64,000 nt of DNA from Bin5 sp034428395 (GCA_034428395.1 DAOUHX010000359.1:1-64000), one strand, 5' to 3'; positions 18,043 to 27,669 are shown, counted from the stretch's first letter. Numbers and translations are program-made. The notes: generated by a model not told the origin, from the letters alone.

Positions 18043-20127
18043 TCAACCGTCCTGACCGGTCAGCGCCACCGCGTCCTCTTCCGCAATGTTGAAGAGTTCG
18101 TCCCAGTCCCCTTGTTCCATGTCGGTCAGCACCTGTGCCACCTGCCCGATGGCGGCCCTTTGCTTGCGATAGAGGTCGCTTTCGCTTATCGCCAGCCGGT
18201 TGGCAATGTCCCGCACCTTCCGGCCCTGAATGAAACGCATCTCCAGAATATTGTAGAGAAGCCACTCTGGCGTGCTCAGGTCCTGTTTGCCCCCCGGCCG
18301 CAGATTCTGTATGGCCCGGCCCAACACCAGCCGCAGGGCTTTGCCGGGATTGCCGTCCGCCTCTTCAATCACACTGTCGACGAGACGCAGCTGCATCAGC
18401 GGGCTGCGGGTCAGCTTCGGCCCGCCCCAGTAGTGGCTGAGGGCATCCTTTACCCAGCTCTCGAACTCCGGGCTGTGGATCGGGCTCGGCTCCAGCAGTT
18501 CGGTGGGCGGCACCTCGGTATTCTCTGAAACATAGGGCACGATCCCGCGAATCTGTTGGATGCGGTCGATGCCGGGTATGATCCGTCGCAATGCGACCAT
18601 AACCTGCATCTGCAACTTGCGGTCGAGCAGAGCCGTGCCTACGCTCTCTAGCTGCTGCGCCAGCAGCGCCCGCTCCTCTTCATTGATTCCAGGCGGTTTG
18701 GTGCGCGCGCGCACGCCCAGCATGCCCAACACCATGTCCCCCTCGTGCTCTTTCGACGGTTCGAGAACCGGCCACAGCCAGTACCCACCATACTCCGTCG
18801 GCTGCAACGCCTGCCCTGCCGGCCGCGCTGTCCCGTCACTTGCTGCCGGCGACTTCTGGCCGTTGACTTCCGCGGCGATCTCGATGCGAAAGGGCTTTCC
18901 ATTCTTGCGCACGCGCGTGAGCGCGTCGCTGAGGGCATCGCTCCAGTCCCTGTCCTCAAGGATCTCCTGCCGCGTTCCTTCCGGTCCAACCATTGCTTCC
19001 AGGATTAGGTCCGTTCCGATTGCCGCGGCCACGAATCCGGATCGGACACGCAGCATTTCGCACAAAATCGTGAGGTGGTTTTCGAGAAACTGGCGCAGGT
19101 CGGATGTCGTCAACAGGCGCCTGTCGAGTTCGCGCAGCCAAGCGATCTCCTCATGGTCCTCGCCGTACACGAGCCGGTCCGTCAGCGCCTTTGTAACGCT
19201 GAGGACAACCTGCGCGGCAACGATTACCCCGGTAATGACGCTGAACAAAACGATGTTACGCGGCAGCCCAAGCATATGCTCCACTGTCGGCAGCGTCTGC
19301 ACAGCCAGAATGACCAAGATGGCAACGACCGGACCGCGGGCGAAGTAACGGATCAAACGGTAGCGCACGACTCTGTCCGGCGTGTAAACGCCGAAAAATG
19401 CCACCGAATAACTCAAAATGACAAGCATGGTGCCGATCGCGAAGTTGCCTAAAATGGCGAACCCAAGGATCCACTCCGGCGACAGCAGCCCCACCGATGA
19501 CTTGCCCAGGGCGATCAGATAGGGAAAGGAGCCGATGCCGGGCGCGGCCGAAGCGACCAGCAGATAGGTCATGCGCTTTCGGCTCTCCGCGGTCAGACAG
19601 CGCTGGCGCGCCTTCCAGATGTTGAAATGCGAGAGGATGACAACCGCGGCGAAGAATGCAGCGAATGGCCAGAAAAGTAGGCCCGGCTGCAGGAAACTGA
19701 ACAAAGGATCAAACTCGACCGGCCCCACCAGCAATGTCGAAAAGAACGCAAGTAGTGCGCTGAACAGGGAAAGGATGACGATGGCGACGTTGACCAGCCG
19801 GCGCCTGTCGGTGCGATAGTTCGTCGTTCGCAGTATCGAGTAGGAGAAAGTGTAGTAGGCCCAGGGCAGCAGCGCGATGCCCAACCACTGGAAGCGCAGC
19901 CACAACCGCGCCGAGTCGGCGCTCACCACCCACCTCAGCGCCACCTCCGAAGCGTAGGTCACCATGACCAGGCCGAGCAGGAACGAGAACCATCTCGCAA
20001 CCGGATGGCGGAAGTTGTAAGTCAGCGTATATGCCAGCAGCGAGAAGGCCAGAATCACAACCACCGACGAGATCAGGGCATTCAAGAAACCCAGCACGTC
20101 GGCGAAAGTCAGCGTCAGTTCGTCCAT
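18043..20127 (-). CDS. Multi-pass membrane sensor with GAF-like domain and C-terminal HTH
   Basis: 694 residues. The first 310 or so contain about eight or nine hydrophobic helices, resembling the 7TM module found in front of some histidine kinases. A GAF-like sensor region spans about 325-500. There is no HisKA dimerisation His and no HATPase motif. The C-terminus ends in a helix-turn-helix (about 621-670, containing KVRDIANRLAISESDLYRK) like sigma-70 region 4 or FIS-type HTHs. The protein therefore looks like a membrane-anchored one-component regulator. It lies between the 269-residue membrane protein and ftsK. Ligand and targets unknown. Confidence 0.75.
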   Translation of the reverse strand: MDELTLTFADVLGFLNALISSVVVILAFSLLAYTLTYNFRHPVARWFSFLLGLVMVTYASEVALRWVVSADSARLWLRFQWLGIALLPWAYYTFSYSILRTTNYRTDRRRLVNVAIVILSLFSALLAFFSTLLVGPVEFDPLFSFLQPGLLFWPFAAFFAAVVILSHFNIWKARQRCLTAESRKRMTYLLVASAAPGIGSFPYLIALGKSSVGLLSPEWILGFAILGNFAIGTMLVILSYSVAFFGVYTPDRVVRYRLIRYFARGPVVAILVILAVQTLPTVEHMLGLPRNIVLFSVITGVIVAAQVVLSVTKALTDRLVYGEDHEEIAWLRELDRRLLTTSDLRQFLENHLTILCEMLRVRSGFVAAAIGTDLILEAMVGPEGTRQEILEDRDWSDALSDALTRVRKNGKPFRIEIAAEVNGQKSPAASDGTARPAGQALQPTEYGGYWLWPVLEPSKEHEGDMVLGMLGVRARTKPPGINEEERALLAQQLESVGTALLDRKLQMQVMVALRRIIPGIDRIQQIRGIVPYVSENTEVPPTELLEPSPIHSPEFESWVKDALSHYWGGPKLTRSPLMQLRLVDSVIEEADGNPGKALRLVLGRAIQNLRPGGKQDLSTPEWLLYNILEMRFIQGRKVRDIANRLAISESDLYRKQRAAIGQVAQVLTDMEQGDWDELFNIAEEDAVALTGQDG

Positions 20128-20272
20128 TCGTCTCTAGCTCTGCCTTTGAGTCCCGTCCGCAATCCAACAACGGCATTGGGTCGGACTTCGTTCCCTCAAC
20201 CTTCCGTCAACGGCCGCTAAACGGGCTTGAGGGCCCAGCGGCGGGAAGGCGCTTCTTGTCTGCCGGAAACCG

Positions 20273-21082
20273 CTACATCCCCCAGTTGATCCGTTCGCCG
20301 ACAACGACCCACATGTCATGCCGCTTTTCCACCTGCAGGAAGAAGTCGCCCGCAACAGTGGGCGTGCGTTGAATGAGTACACGCACGCCCGCCCGGTCGA
20401 CCGTTTCAAACCGCACCGTATCCATTTGGATGATCGGGCCCTCCACCGCCATGCTTTCGGCGCCGCTCTCCAGCCAGATCGTCGGTCCGTCAAAGCCCAG
20501 CTCGCCGAGTTGCTCAGCCGGATGGCGCACCAGGCGCAGCTGGGCCAGCATGCCGTCTGCGCCTGGCTCCAGCTGGCGGCGTTGCCCTAGTTTGTGGATC
20601 AGCGCAGTTCGGCGTATGCGCATGCTGTCCGGCTCCTGCGTATCCACGCTAAGATAGTAGTTGGCCAGAGCGTAGACCGGGCCGAAAGCGTTTTGCGCCG
20701 AAAGTAGGCCCAAGAGTTCTTCGCGAACCCGATTCCAACGTGAACGCCACGGTGCCGCTGCGATCTGGTCGCCGTACTCCAGCAATTTTAGTGTCGTGTC
20801 GGCCCCGAGCCGGTTGACGATCGACGCCGGCGTGAGGTAGGTCGGGTCCTGCTTCAGCCGGGCCAACAGTACCTCGGGCGCCGCCTCCACCTCCTGCCAA
20901 TCTTGGAATCTGTAACGAGTGTTGAGCGCAAAAAAGACGCCCAGTATCATTGCCCCGGTCAGGAGCAGTACCAGCGTCCACAGGAGAGGATCCATTGAGT
21001 CCAGGATCTGCTGAAAAGTCGGCAGGCTGTCCAGGCCAAGCCGACCCAGCATATCCTCGAATTGGTTATCACTTTCGGACAT
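20273..21082 (-). CDS. Single-pass membrane protein of unknown function
   Basis: 269 residues and no recognised family. A short acidic N-terminus is followed by one strong membrane helix (about 33-54, LLWTLVLLLTGAMILGVFFAL). Next comes an alpha-helical region with W/R-rich segments, then a beta-rich C-terminal domain ending VVVGERINWGM. The topology suggests a bitopic protein with a large C-terminal domain. It precedes the membrane-HTH gene (145-base gap, same strand), so it may supply a partner or sensor for it. ATG at 21082. Confidence 0.65.
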   Translation of the reverse strand: MSESDNQFEDMLGRLGLDSLPTFQQILDSMDPLLWTLVLLLTGAMILGVFFALNTRYRFQDWQEVEAAPEVLLARLKQDPTYLTPASIVNRLGADTTLKLLEYGDQIAAAPWRSRWNRVREELLGLLSAQNAFGPVYALANYYLSVDTQEPDSMRIRRTALIHKLGQRRQLEPGADGMLAQLRLVRHPAEQLGELGFDGPTIWLESGAESMAVEGPIIQMDTVRFETVDRAGVRVLIQRTPTVAGDFFLQVEKRHDMWVVVGERINWGM

Positions 21083-21267
21083 GTGGAGTCGACTCGATAC
21101 GACGCAGGGGCTGAACTGCTCACAAGCAGTTGCGGGAAAGTGTGACGGCGCTGCCTTCCTCCAATGTCGCCTTCAACTCTCGCGCCGCCGCCCAGCTCCC
21201 CGGCCCAAATGAAAAATGACATCGGAAGATCCCGCCTCTGAGCAATTGTATCATATCCGGGCAGGGA

Positions 21268-22080
21268 CTATCCCTCTGCCTCCTCCGGCTCGAGCCAGGC
21301 CATCAGCCCGAACAGTCCGCAGTTCCCCCCTTCCGCGCGGTGGCTGAAGAATTCGCCTGTGTTACACGCCGTGTCTATCCCCGCAACCTCCACGTTTTCG
21401 GCGCGTACGCCGGCCGCGACCAGCTGCTCGGCATTGGCCTGCCACAAGTCGAAGAATGGGTTGGACTCTCTGCCGTTTGGATAGCGCAAGTACCTCGTCC
21501 CCAGGGGCATTTTCTCCGCTACAATCTGCCGCACATCCTCGCCTATCTCGTAGCTCTCCGGCCCGATCGACGGCCCGATTCCCACGCGTACGTCCCCGGC
21601 AACTGTCCCGAAAGCAGCGCACATCGCCTGCAGCGTAGCCCCAGCCACGCCGCTCACGGTGCCCCGCCAGCCGGCATGGCACGCGCCCAATGCATGGCGA
21701 GAAGCATCATACAGGACCAGCGGCACACAGTCGGCGAAAACAAGAAAAAGAGGAAGCCCGACCGCATCCGTGATCAGGGCATCGCACCGCCGCTGACGGC
21801 TGCCAGAATCCTCCCAGCCGACCCTTGCAACGGCCGTGCCGTGGACCTGGTGCGTGCGGACGGCATCTGACGGCTCCCTTTGCAGCGCGTCACAGAAGCG
21901 TACGAAGTTTTCCTGCACGCGTTCCGGCCTGTCGCCCCGGCTGCGGCTGAAATTCAGGCTGCGCCACGGGTCAGGCGATACACCCCCCCGGCGCGTGCTG
22001 ACGTGGGCCTGAAGCGGGAGGAAGGCGAAGCTCTCGAAAGCATAGGCCGCTATGCCATTTTCGTACGAGGTGCGGTGCAT
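21268..22080 (-). CDS. pgeF: Peptidoglycan editing factor / YfiH-type laccase-domain protein
   Basis: 270 residues of the Cu-oxidase_4 (laccase domain, YfiH/PgeF) family. The catalytic metal-binding set is visible: a first His region, Cys in VFADCVPLVLYD, and His in CHAGWRGTVSGV. Known members remove L-Ser wrongly built into peptidoglycan stems; some also act on purine nucleosides. The C-terminal NTGEFFSHRAEGGNCGLFG is conserved. It lies downstream of the radical SAM gene (about 90-base gap), both on the minus strand. Confidence 0.92.
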   Translation of the reverse strand: MHRTSYENGIAAYAFESFAFLPLQAHVSTRRGGVSPDPWRSLNFSRSRGDRPERVQENFVRFCDALQREPSDAVRTHQVHGTAVARVGWEDSGSRQRRCDALITDAVGLPLFLVFADCVPLVLYDASRHALGACHAGWRGTVSGVAGATLQAMCAAFGTVAGDVRVGIGPSIGPESYEIGEDVRQIVAEKMPLGTRYLRYPNGRESNPFFDLWQANAEQLVAAGVRAENVEVAGIDTACNTGEFFSHRAEGGNCGLFGLMAWLEPEEAEG

Positions 22081-22169
22081 GGACAGAACTGTTTCTTCGG
22101 GCAGCCTGCTCTATCGACCTCTTTGGCCGCGAGCACGTCTTGCTTGTAGTCCCGACTGTCTGGGCGGAC

Positions 22170-24053
22170 TCACTCCTGCGGTACCGGCTCGATCGTGACG
22201 TTTCCCAGCCCGGTTGAGTGCTGTTGGGCCTTCAGTTTGGTCCAGGGCAGCCAGTCCTGGGCACGCCACGCGCCGCCTTTTGCCGCTGGGATAGGCCTGT
22301 TCTCGTTGGCGCCATAGCGGAAGGCCCAATCGTCGTCACATGCCTGGCACGTTAGACAGCCTGCGCTGTCCGGCGGGCAGGAAAGGCCGGTACGTTCCTG
22401 TGTTGCCAGGCGCAGTTCGTAGTTGAAGTAGCTCTCGGTGACGCCGCTCTCGACGACGTCCCACGGCAGCGGCGAGCCGGCTTCCCATTGCCCCAAGTAG
22501 TGCTCCTTGTCCAGCCCTTGCGATTCCATCGTACGGAAGAAAATGCGCGTATTCAGTTGTCCGGGAGGGATTTCCAGCAGTACATTCGCCAGCGCCCTGT
22601 CGCCGCGGCTCAACACGGCCTGTACTTCCGCCCATTCTGGTGAATCCGCACGCACCTCAACGCCATGCCTTGCCAGCGCTCGATTGATCGCCCGCTGACG
22701 TCGCTTGAGCTCCTTGGCCGGCATCATTCCTTCCCACTGGAATGGGGTATGCGCTTTGGGTACGAACGGCGTGGCATTGATCGACAGCCGCCGCTTGTAA
22801 AGCTGTCTCGCCCTGAGCGTGAAGTCGATCAGCGCCTGAATGTCGTCATCTGTTTCGGTCGGATGACCCGTCATGAAGTAGAGCTTTAGGTGCGGAAAGC
22901 TCAGATCGCTCGCCAGCCGAACCGCATGCATCATCTGTTCTTCCGTCTGCGTCTTGTTGATAACATTCCGCAGACGTTCGCTGCCTGCTTCCGGGGCAAC
23001 GGTCAGGGTCTGGCTGCCGCCCTGCGCCATCGCCCGGATCAGCGGTACGCTGATCGGGTCCATCCGCATCGAGCTGGCGCTGATCGAAGCGCCCATGCCC
23101 GCTAGTTCGGTTGCTAGTTCGTCGATTTGCGTATGGTCGCTCACTGCCGCGCTCACCAGCCCTATGCGGTCGCGGCCCTGGCGCATCGCAGCCTCCGCCC
23201 AGCCCAACAGCGTCTCAAGCGGCTGCTCACGCGGCGGACGGTAGACGTATCCGGCCAGGCAAAAGCGGCAGCCGCGCCCACACCCGCGTGCGATCTCCAT
23301 CAGGTGCATGCCGCTGAACTCAGTATCCGGCGTGTAGAGCACAGAATGCGTGGGATAGTTGTGCAGCTCCCGCACCCATAGCCGCTCAACAGGGCGAAAG
23401 TCGACGTGATTGCGGTTGGAAGGGCGCAGGTGCGGAACGTAAAAGCCCGGCTGCCGGTCCAAGCTCTCTAGGAGACCCTCACGGTCTTCGTATAGACCTT
23501 CTCGACAGAGCGCCAGGAAGGCCGGGATTGCCTCTTCGCCTTCACCGATAAGTACGGCATCGAAAAACGGCGCCATCGGTTCCGGATTCATCGTGATTCC
23601 AGGCCCGCCGGCAATGATCAGAGGCCAGGGCGAACCGTCCCAGCGACCGCCGCGGCTGCGGTCCGCGGCCAGCGGGGGTATGCCGGCCTGGCGCAACATT
23701 TCGACTACGTTGAAGTAGTCCATCTCCCACGAAACGGTGAAGGCCCAAATGTCGAATTCATCGGCATGGCGTCCGCTTTCGAGCGAGAGTAGAGGCTCCC
23801 CTGCGGCGGCCCCGCCTTTCTTCCAGAATATTCGCTCGCACACAACGTCCGGCTCTTCGTTCAGCCAGCGATAAAGCAGCTGGAATGCCAGGCTGCTCAT
23901 CCCAACATAGTAACTGTTGGGAAAAGACAACGCGACGGGCAGCCGTCCGCCCCAGTCCTTGACGACCGCGCCATCCTCCTGCTGTCGCCCGCCGCTGTTC
24001 CGGCCCTGGGGGGCGCTTCTCTGTTGCGAAGCGCGTCTACGATGCTTTGCCAT
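22170..24053 (-). CDS. B12-binding-like radical SAM protein (TIGR03960-type)
   Basis: 627 residues. The N-terminal cobalamin-binding-like domain begins VALSFPNSYYVGMSSLAFQ. A radical SAM barrel follows with cluster motif CGRGCRFC (C-x3-C-x2-C), then a C-terminal region with a cysteine-rich stretch near the end (CPPDSAGCLTCQACDDDW). The overall pattern matches the TIGR03960 group, usually paired with a DUF2344 protein. No such partner is in the window, so it may lie elsewhere or be absent. The substrate is not established for the family. Confidence 0.85.
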   Translation of the reverse strand: MAKHRRRASQQRSAPQGRNSGGRQQEDGAVVKDWGGRLPVALSFPNSYYVGMSSLAFQLLYRWLNEEPDVVCERIFWKKGGAAAGEPLLSLESGRHADEFDIWAFTVSWEMDYFNVVEMLRQAGIPPLAADRSRGGRWDGSPWPLIIAGGPGITMNPEPMAPFFDAVLIGEGEEAIPAFLALCREGLYEDREGLLESLDRQPGFYVPHLRPSNRNHVDFRPVERLWVRELHNYPTHSVLYTPDTEFSGMHLMEIARGCGRGCRFCLAGYVYRPPREQPLETLLGWAEAAMRQGRDRIGLVSAAVSDHTQIDELATELAGMGASISASSMRMDPISVPLIRAMAQGGSQTLTVAPEAGSERLRNVINKTQTEEQMMHAVRLASDLSFPHLKLYFMTGHPTETDDDIQALIDFTLRARQLYKRRLSINATPFVPKAHTPFQWEGMMPAKELKRRQRAINRALARHGVEVRADSPEWAEVQAVLSRGDRALANVLLEIPPGQLNTRIFFRTMESQGLDKEHYLGQWEAGSPLPWDVVESGVTESYFNYELRLATQERTGLSCPPDSAGCLTCQACDDDWAFRYGANENRPIPAAKGGAWRAQDWLPWTKLKAQQHSTGLGNVTIEPVPQE

Positions 24054-24201
24054 TTCTAAATCGTCGACCCTTACCGTTCTCCATCCGCCCTGGTCGCCTG
24101 GCCCAAAGGAGCCCGGCCAGCCCAGCTAACAGCAGTTGGCGATCCCTCGCCGCGCCGCCACCGGACCACCTGCCTCTTCAGGTCATTTTACCATCCGCAG
24201 G

Positions 24202-24876
24202 TCAACCTCGCGAAAGAAAGGCAAGCGCCTCCTCCCACTCAGCCGGCGTATTTGTATTGAAGAATGAACGCAGTTCAGGGTCAAAAGGGCGGAGTGTCTC
24301 TCCCGCAATTTCACGTACGCGAATGTCGCCCCAAAAACTGTCCATGCGCCTCGATCCAGCCGCCAAAGACTTCCCTACCGCTGGCAAGCAGCGATGGTGA
24401 TAGAGCGCATGCAGAGGTTGAGCCCTTCCGTCTACTACCGCCACAATGGCGTCGCAGTTGTCCTCAACTAGCCCGAGGAGATACTCGCAGACGCTCGGCG
24501 AAACAAATGGCATATCCCCAGCTACCGCCAGCGACCATCCCTCCACGCGCCGCAGACCGGTCGCCAGCCCCCCCAGGGGACCTTGTCTCGATTCATCGTC
24601 CGCGATGCATTCGACCCGCGCCGGGGAGCCCGCGGCGGCCGGTCCCACGTCGAAGCCACCCGTGCCTGTACGGTGCAAGGCCGCGCAGATCTTCGCGTCG
24701 TTGGCAAGAACGATTGCACGTTCGACAATAGGCAGCAATCGCTCGACAACATGACGGATCAGAGGGACGCCCTTCGGAGGCACTGGAAGTAGCAGCTTGT
24801 CTCTTCCCATGCGGCGACTCTCTCCGCCGGCCATAACCAGAAGTGTCGCCCCGTTTTCAGGAGTGCCCTTGGCCAT
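24202..24876 (-). CDS. mobA: Molybdenum cofactor guanylyltransferase-like protein
   Basis: A 224-residue MobA-like NTP transferase that would attach GMP to molybdopterin. The GTP-binding loop is LVMAGGESRRMGRDK at residues 13-27. The metal-site region is AVAGDMPFVSP, followed by a typical RQGPLGGLATGL stretch. The MOSC protein at 37.2 kb is the only other cofactor-related gene in the window. MobA-like proteins can also be CofC- or MocA-type, so the exact transferase activity is inferred. Confidence 0.85.
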   Translation of the reverse strand: MAKGTPENGATLLVMAGGESRRMGRDKLLLPVPPKGVPLIRHVVERLLPIVERAIVLANDAKICAALHRTGTGGFDVGPAAAGSPARVECIADDESRQGPLGGLATGLRRVEGWSLAVAGDMPFVSPSVCEYLLGLVEDNCDAIVAVVDGRAQPLHALYHHRCLPAVGKSLAAGSRRMDSFWGDIRVREIAGETLRPFDPELRSFFNTNTPAEWEEALAFLSRG

Positions 24877-24910
24877 CAGGTATCATGCCCCCTGTCAACG
24901 CCAAGCGCCA

Positions 24911-24944
24911 ATAAAAAAATGCGAGTTGTGTACACAACTCGCAT
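24911..24944 (-). terminator. Intrinsic terminator of acyl carrier protein gene
   Basis: A perfect 26-base palindrome (24919-24944) can form an 11-bp stem with a 4-base loop. On the minus strand it is followed directly by seven T residues. It sits 33 bases after the acpP stop. The + strand side has no T-run, so it acts in one direction only. Confidence 0.88.
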
Positions 24945-24976
24945 CGTGAGCAAACCGGCATGCGGCACGTCGAAAA

Positions 24977-25213
24977 CTAGGCAGCCTGGGCCTCTAAGTG
25001 CTTCACGACGTCGCCGACGGTCTCGATTTCCTGCGCCTGTTCATCGCTGATTTCGCCGCCGAACTCCTCTTCAAACGACATTATCAGTTCAACCAAGTCA
25101 AGACTGTCAGCATCCAGGTCTTCCTTGAACTTGGCGTTTTCTGTCACCTCGTCCGGATCAACATCTAACTGATCCACAATAATGTCTCGAACCTGCTCAA
25201 AGGTTGTTGCCAT
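24977..25213 (-). CDS. acpP: Acyl carrier protein
   Basis: A 78-residue ACP carrying acyl chains for fatty-acid synthesis on 4'-phosphopantetheine. The attachment Ser37 lies in DADSLDLVELI, and the protein is highly acidic, as expected. I chose ATG 25213 over a longer in-frame start because MATTFEQVRDI is the family N-terminus and AAGGGGG lies upstream. It is a single-gene transcript ended by a strong hairpin terminator. No other fab genes are adjacent, which is unusual, since acpP often neighbours fabD/fabG/fabF. Confidence 0.96.
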   Translation of the reverse strand: MATTFEQVRDIIVDQLDVDPDEVTENAKFKEDLDADSLDLVELIMSFEEEFGGEISDEQAQEIETVGDVVKHLEAQAA

Positions 25214-25470
25214 ACTTTGCCCCCTTGTTCGACCTTCTGAAACTGTGCCAAATGCTACTACTTTGCATTCTAAACCATAGAACACTAGAATCGAAGCAAA
25301 GTTACGAATTCAAGCGTCAAATCATGCTAACATTGATTCAATGCAATCCGAATGAGTTGATGGGGGGTCTCCCCCAGGTGGAGTCGGCGTAGGCGCAGGT
25401 CAGAAACATGATGTGCCTGGGCGGTAGCCGGACATGAGCCCCAACCAAGAGTGCGATTCGGAGGAACCGC

Positions 25471-27669
25471 TTGTCGAACGCCGGACGCAAGGATGACCAC
25501 ATTCGCATCAACCTGAAAGAGGACGTCGGCTTCCACGATCTGACGACTGGGTTCGAGCGCTACCGTTTCGTCCATCAGGCCCTGCCGGAGCTCGATCTCG
25601 ATGCCGTCGATACTGGTGTCGATCTGTTCGGGAAGCGGCTCTCCGCGCCGATTCTGGTCAGTTCCATGACCGGGGGCACGGAACAGGCCGGCCAATTCAA
25701 CAGACGGCTGGCCGAAGCCGTGCAGCACAAAGGCTTGGCAATGGGCGTCGGCAGCCAGCGGACCGCGCTCGAAGAGGGCGATTCAGCCGGCTCGTTCGCC
25801 GTACGCAATTACGCGCCCGATGCGCTCGTATTCGCCAACCTGGGCGCGGTTCAGCTCAACTACGGTTACACGGTTGACCAGTGCCGCCGCGCCGTCGAGA
25901 TGGTGGAGGCAGACGCCCTGATTCTGCATCTCAACCCTCTGCAAGAGGTCGTGCAACCCGAAGGAGACGTCCGCTGGGCCGGGCTTCTCCATCGGATCGA
26001 GGCCGTCTGCACTCGTCTGAGCGTCCCCGTCATCGTCAAGGAAGTCGGCTGGGGAATCAGCAAACAGGCGGCCAAGCGGCTGATCGATGCTGGAGTCAGC
26101 GCGATAGACGTAGCCGGCGCCGGCGGCACCTCCTGGAGCGAAGTCGAAAAGCACCGCGCCGCCACCGAGCGCCAACGCCGGCTCGCCGCTTCATTTCGCG
26201 AATGGGGGATTCCGACCGCCGCAAGCTTGGCCTACGTCAAAGCAGCCCGCCGCGAAGCCGGAAAATTCGACATGCCGGTCTTTGCCAGCGGCGGCATGCG
26301 CAGCGGCCAGGATGTTGCCAAGGCTGCTGCCCTTGGAGCCGACCTCACGGGTCTGGCCTCCCCGTTTCTCAAGCGCGCCGTCGAGTCCACGCAGGCGGTT
26401 ATCGACGAAATCGACCTCCTCACTGATGAGCTGCGGATCGCCATGTTCGCCTGCGGGGCCCGGGATATTCCGGCCTTGCGCAAGCCTGGCATACTAATCG
26501 AGGTCTCCGACCGGCTCAAAGGTGAGACCTCGAAGCCCCCCTGGGGGGATTCACCGCGGCGACCCGACGTGTCCCCGAATATCGCACAAGCGGTCGATTT
26601 CGCCCAATCCCCGAGGGCAGGCCGCGAAGAGCTGGCCGAGTTCGCCTCGCGCTGGCTGCCGCTCGTCGAAGAGGAGATGCGGGAAGTCCTGGCAGCGCCG
26701 CATGCGGCGCACGCCGCCCACTATGCCATGATGCACTATCACCTGGGCTGGGCAGACGAGGCGTTGCAGCCGCTGGGGGTGTCCTCCGGCAAGCGCATAA
26801 GGCCCCTGCTTTGTCTGATGGCCTGTGAGGCTGTGGGCGGCAACCCGGCTGGCGCAATCCCTGCCGCGGCCGCCGTTGAAATCCTCCACAACTTCTCACT
26901 GGTCCACGACGATATCGAAGACGGCGACGAAACGCGCCGCCACCGCCCAACCCTGTGGGCGCTCTGGGGCGTACCGCAAGCGATCAACGTCGGTGACGGG
27001 ATGTTTGCCCTTGCCTACAAAGCTCTGTTACGCACGGGACGACGCGCCGACGGCACGGAAACATTCCCTGCCGCGCACGGTGCCCTCGAGGCCGCCGACC
27101 TGTTCTCGGAAGCATGCGTCAGACTGACAGAGGGGCAGCATCTCGATCTGAGCTTTGAGGAGCGGGTAGACGTCTCCTCATCCGAGTACCTGCAAATGAT
27201 AGAGGGCAAGACGGCAGCACTGATCTCAGGCTCAACAGCCCTCGGCGCGCTCTTTGGCGGGGCAGAGCAGCGCCAAGAGCAACTCTTGGGCAGTTTCGGG
27301 CGCAATCTGGGCCTGGCATTTCAGATTCAGGACGACATCCTCGGCATTTGGGGGGATCCGGCCGTGACGGGAAAAGCGGTTGGCAACGACATCCTCCGCC
27401 GCAAGAAAAGCCTGCCGCTGCTCTACGCGTCGGAACATCCCGCCGCAGCCAGCCGCATGGTAGAACTTTGGCGAGGCGGGATCGAGGCGGAAAGTTTGCC
27501 CGAAATGTTGAATCTCCTTGAAGAGGCCGGCTCCAGGCGCCGGGCTGAAGACAGCCTCAGCCATTTCCACTACGAGGGATTGAGAGCCCTTTCCGCCGCG
27601 CTGGGTGACGGAGCGCAAGACTCACTGCTTCTCGCTCTCGCCGGCGAGCTATTGCATCGGCGGTTCTAG
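25471..27669 (+). CDS. Fused type 2 IPP isomerase and polyprenyl diphosphate synthase
   Basis: One 732-residue frame carries two isoprenoid enzymes. Residues 1-350 are FMN-dependent type 2 isopentenyl-diphosphate isomerase: SSMTGGT (64-70), HLNPLQE (153-159), VKEVGWG (189-195), AGAGGTSW (215-222), ASGGMRSG (272-279). A roughly 25-residue Pro/Arg-rich linker leads to an all-alpha E-isoprenyl synthase. That domain has GKRIRP (440-445), the first aspartate motif DDIED (480-484) and the second DDILGIWGD. IPP/DMAPP made by the first half could feed chain elongation by the second. It starts at TTG 25471 behind GGAGG; product chain length is unknown. Confidence 0.9.
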   Translation: MSNAGRKDDHIRINLKEDVGFHDLTTGFERYRFVHQALPELDLDAVDTGVDLFGKRLSAPILVSSMTGGTEQAGQFNRRLAEAVQHKGLAMGVGSQRTALEEGDSAGSFAVRNYAPDALVFANLGAVQLNYGYTVDQCRRAVEMVEADALILHLNPLQEVVQPEGDVRWAGLLHRIEAVCTRLSVPVIVKEVGWGISKQAAKRLIDAGVSAIDVAGAGGTSWSEVEKHRAATERQRRLAASFREWGIPTAASLAYVKAARREAGKFDMPVFASGGMRSGQDVAKAAALGADLTGLASPFLKRAVESTQAVIDEIDLLTDELRIAMFACGARDIPALRKPGILIEVSDRLKGETSKPPWGDSPRRPDVSPNIAQAVDFAQSPRAGREELAEFASRWLPLVEEEMREVLAAPHAAHAAHYAMMHYHLGWADEALQPLGVSSGKRIRPLLCLMACEAVGGNPAGAIPAAAAVEILHNFSLVHDDIEDGDETRRHRPTLWALWGVPQAINVGDGMFALAYKALLRTGRRADGTETFPAAHGALEAADLFSEACVRLTEGQHLDLSFEERVDVSSSEYLQMIEGKTAALISGSTALGALFGGAEQRQEQLLGSFGRNLGLAFQIQDDILGIWGDPAVTGKAVGNDILRRKKSLPLLYASEHPAAASRMVELWRGGIEAESLPEMLNLLEEAGSRRRAEDSLSHFHYEGLRALSAALGDGAQDSLLLALAGELLHRRF

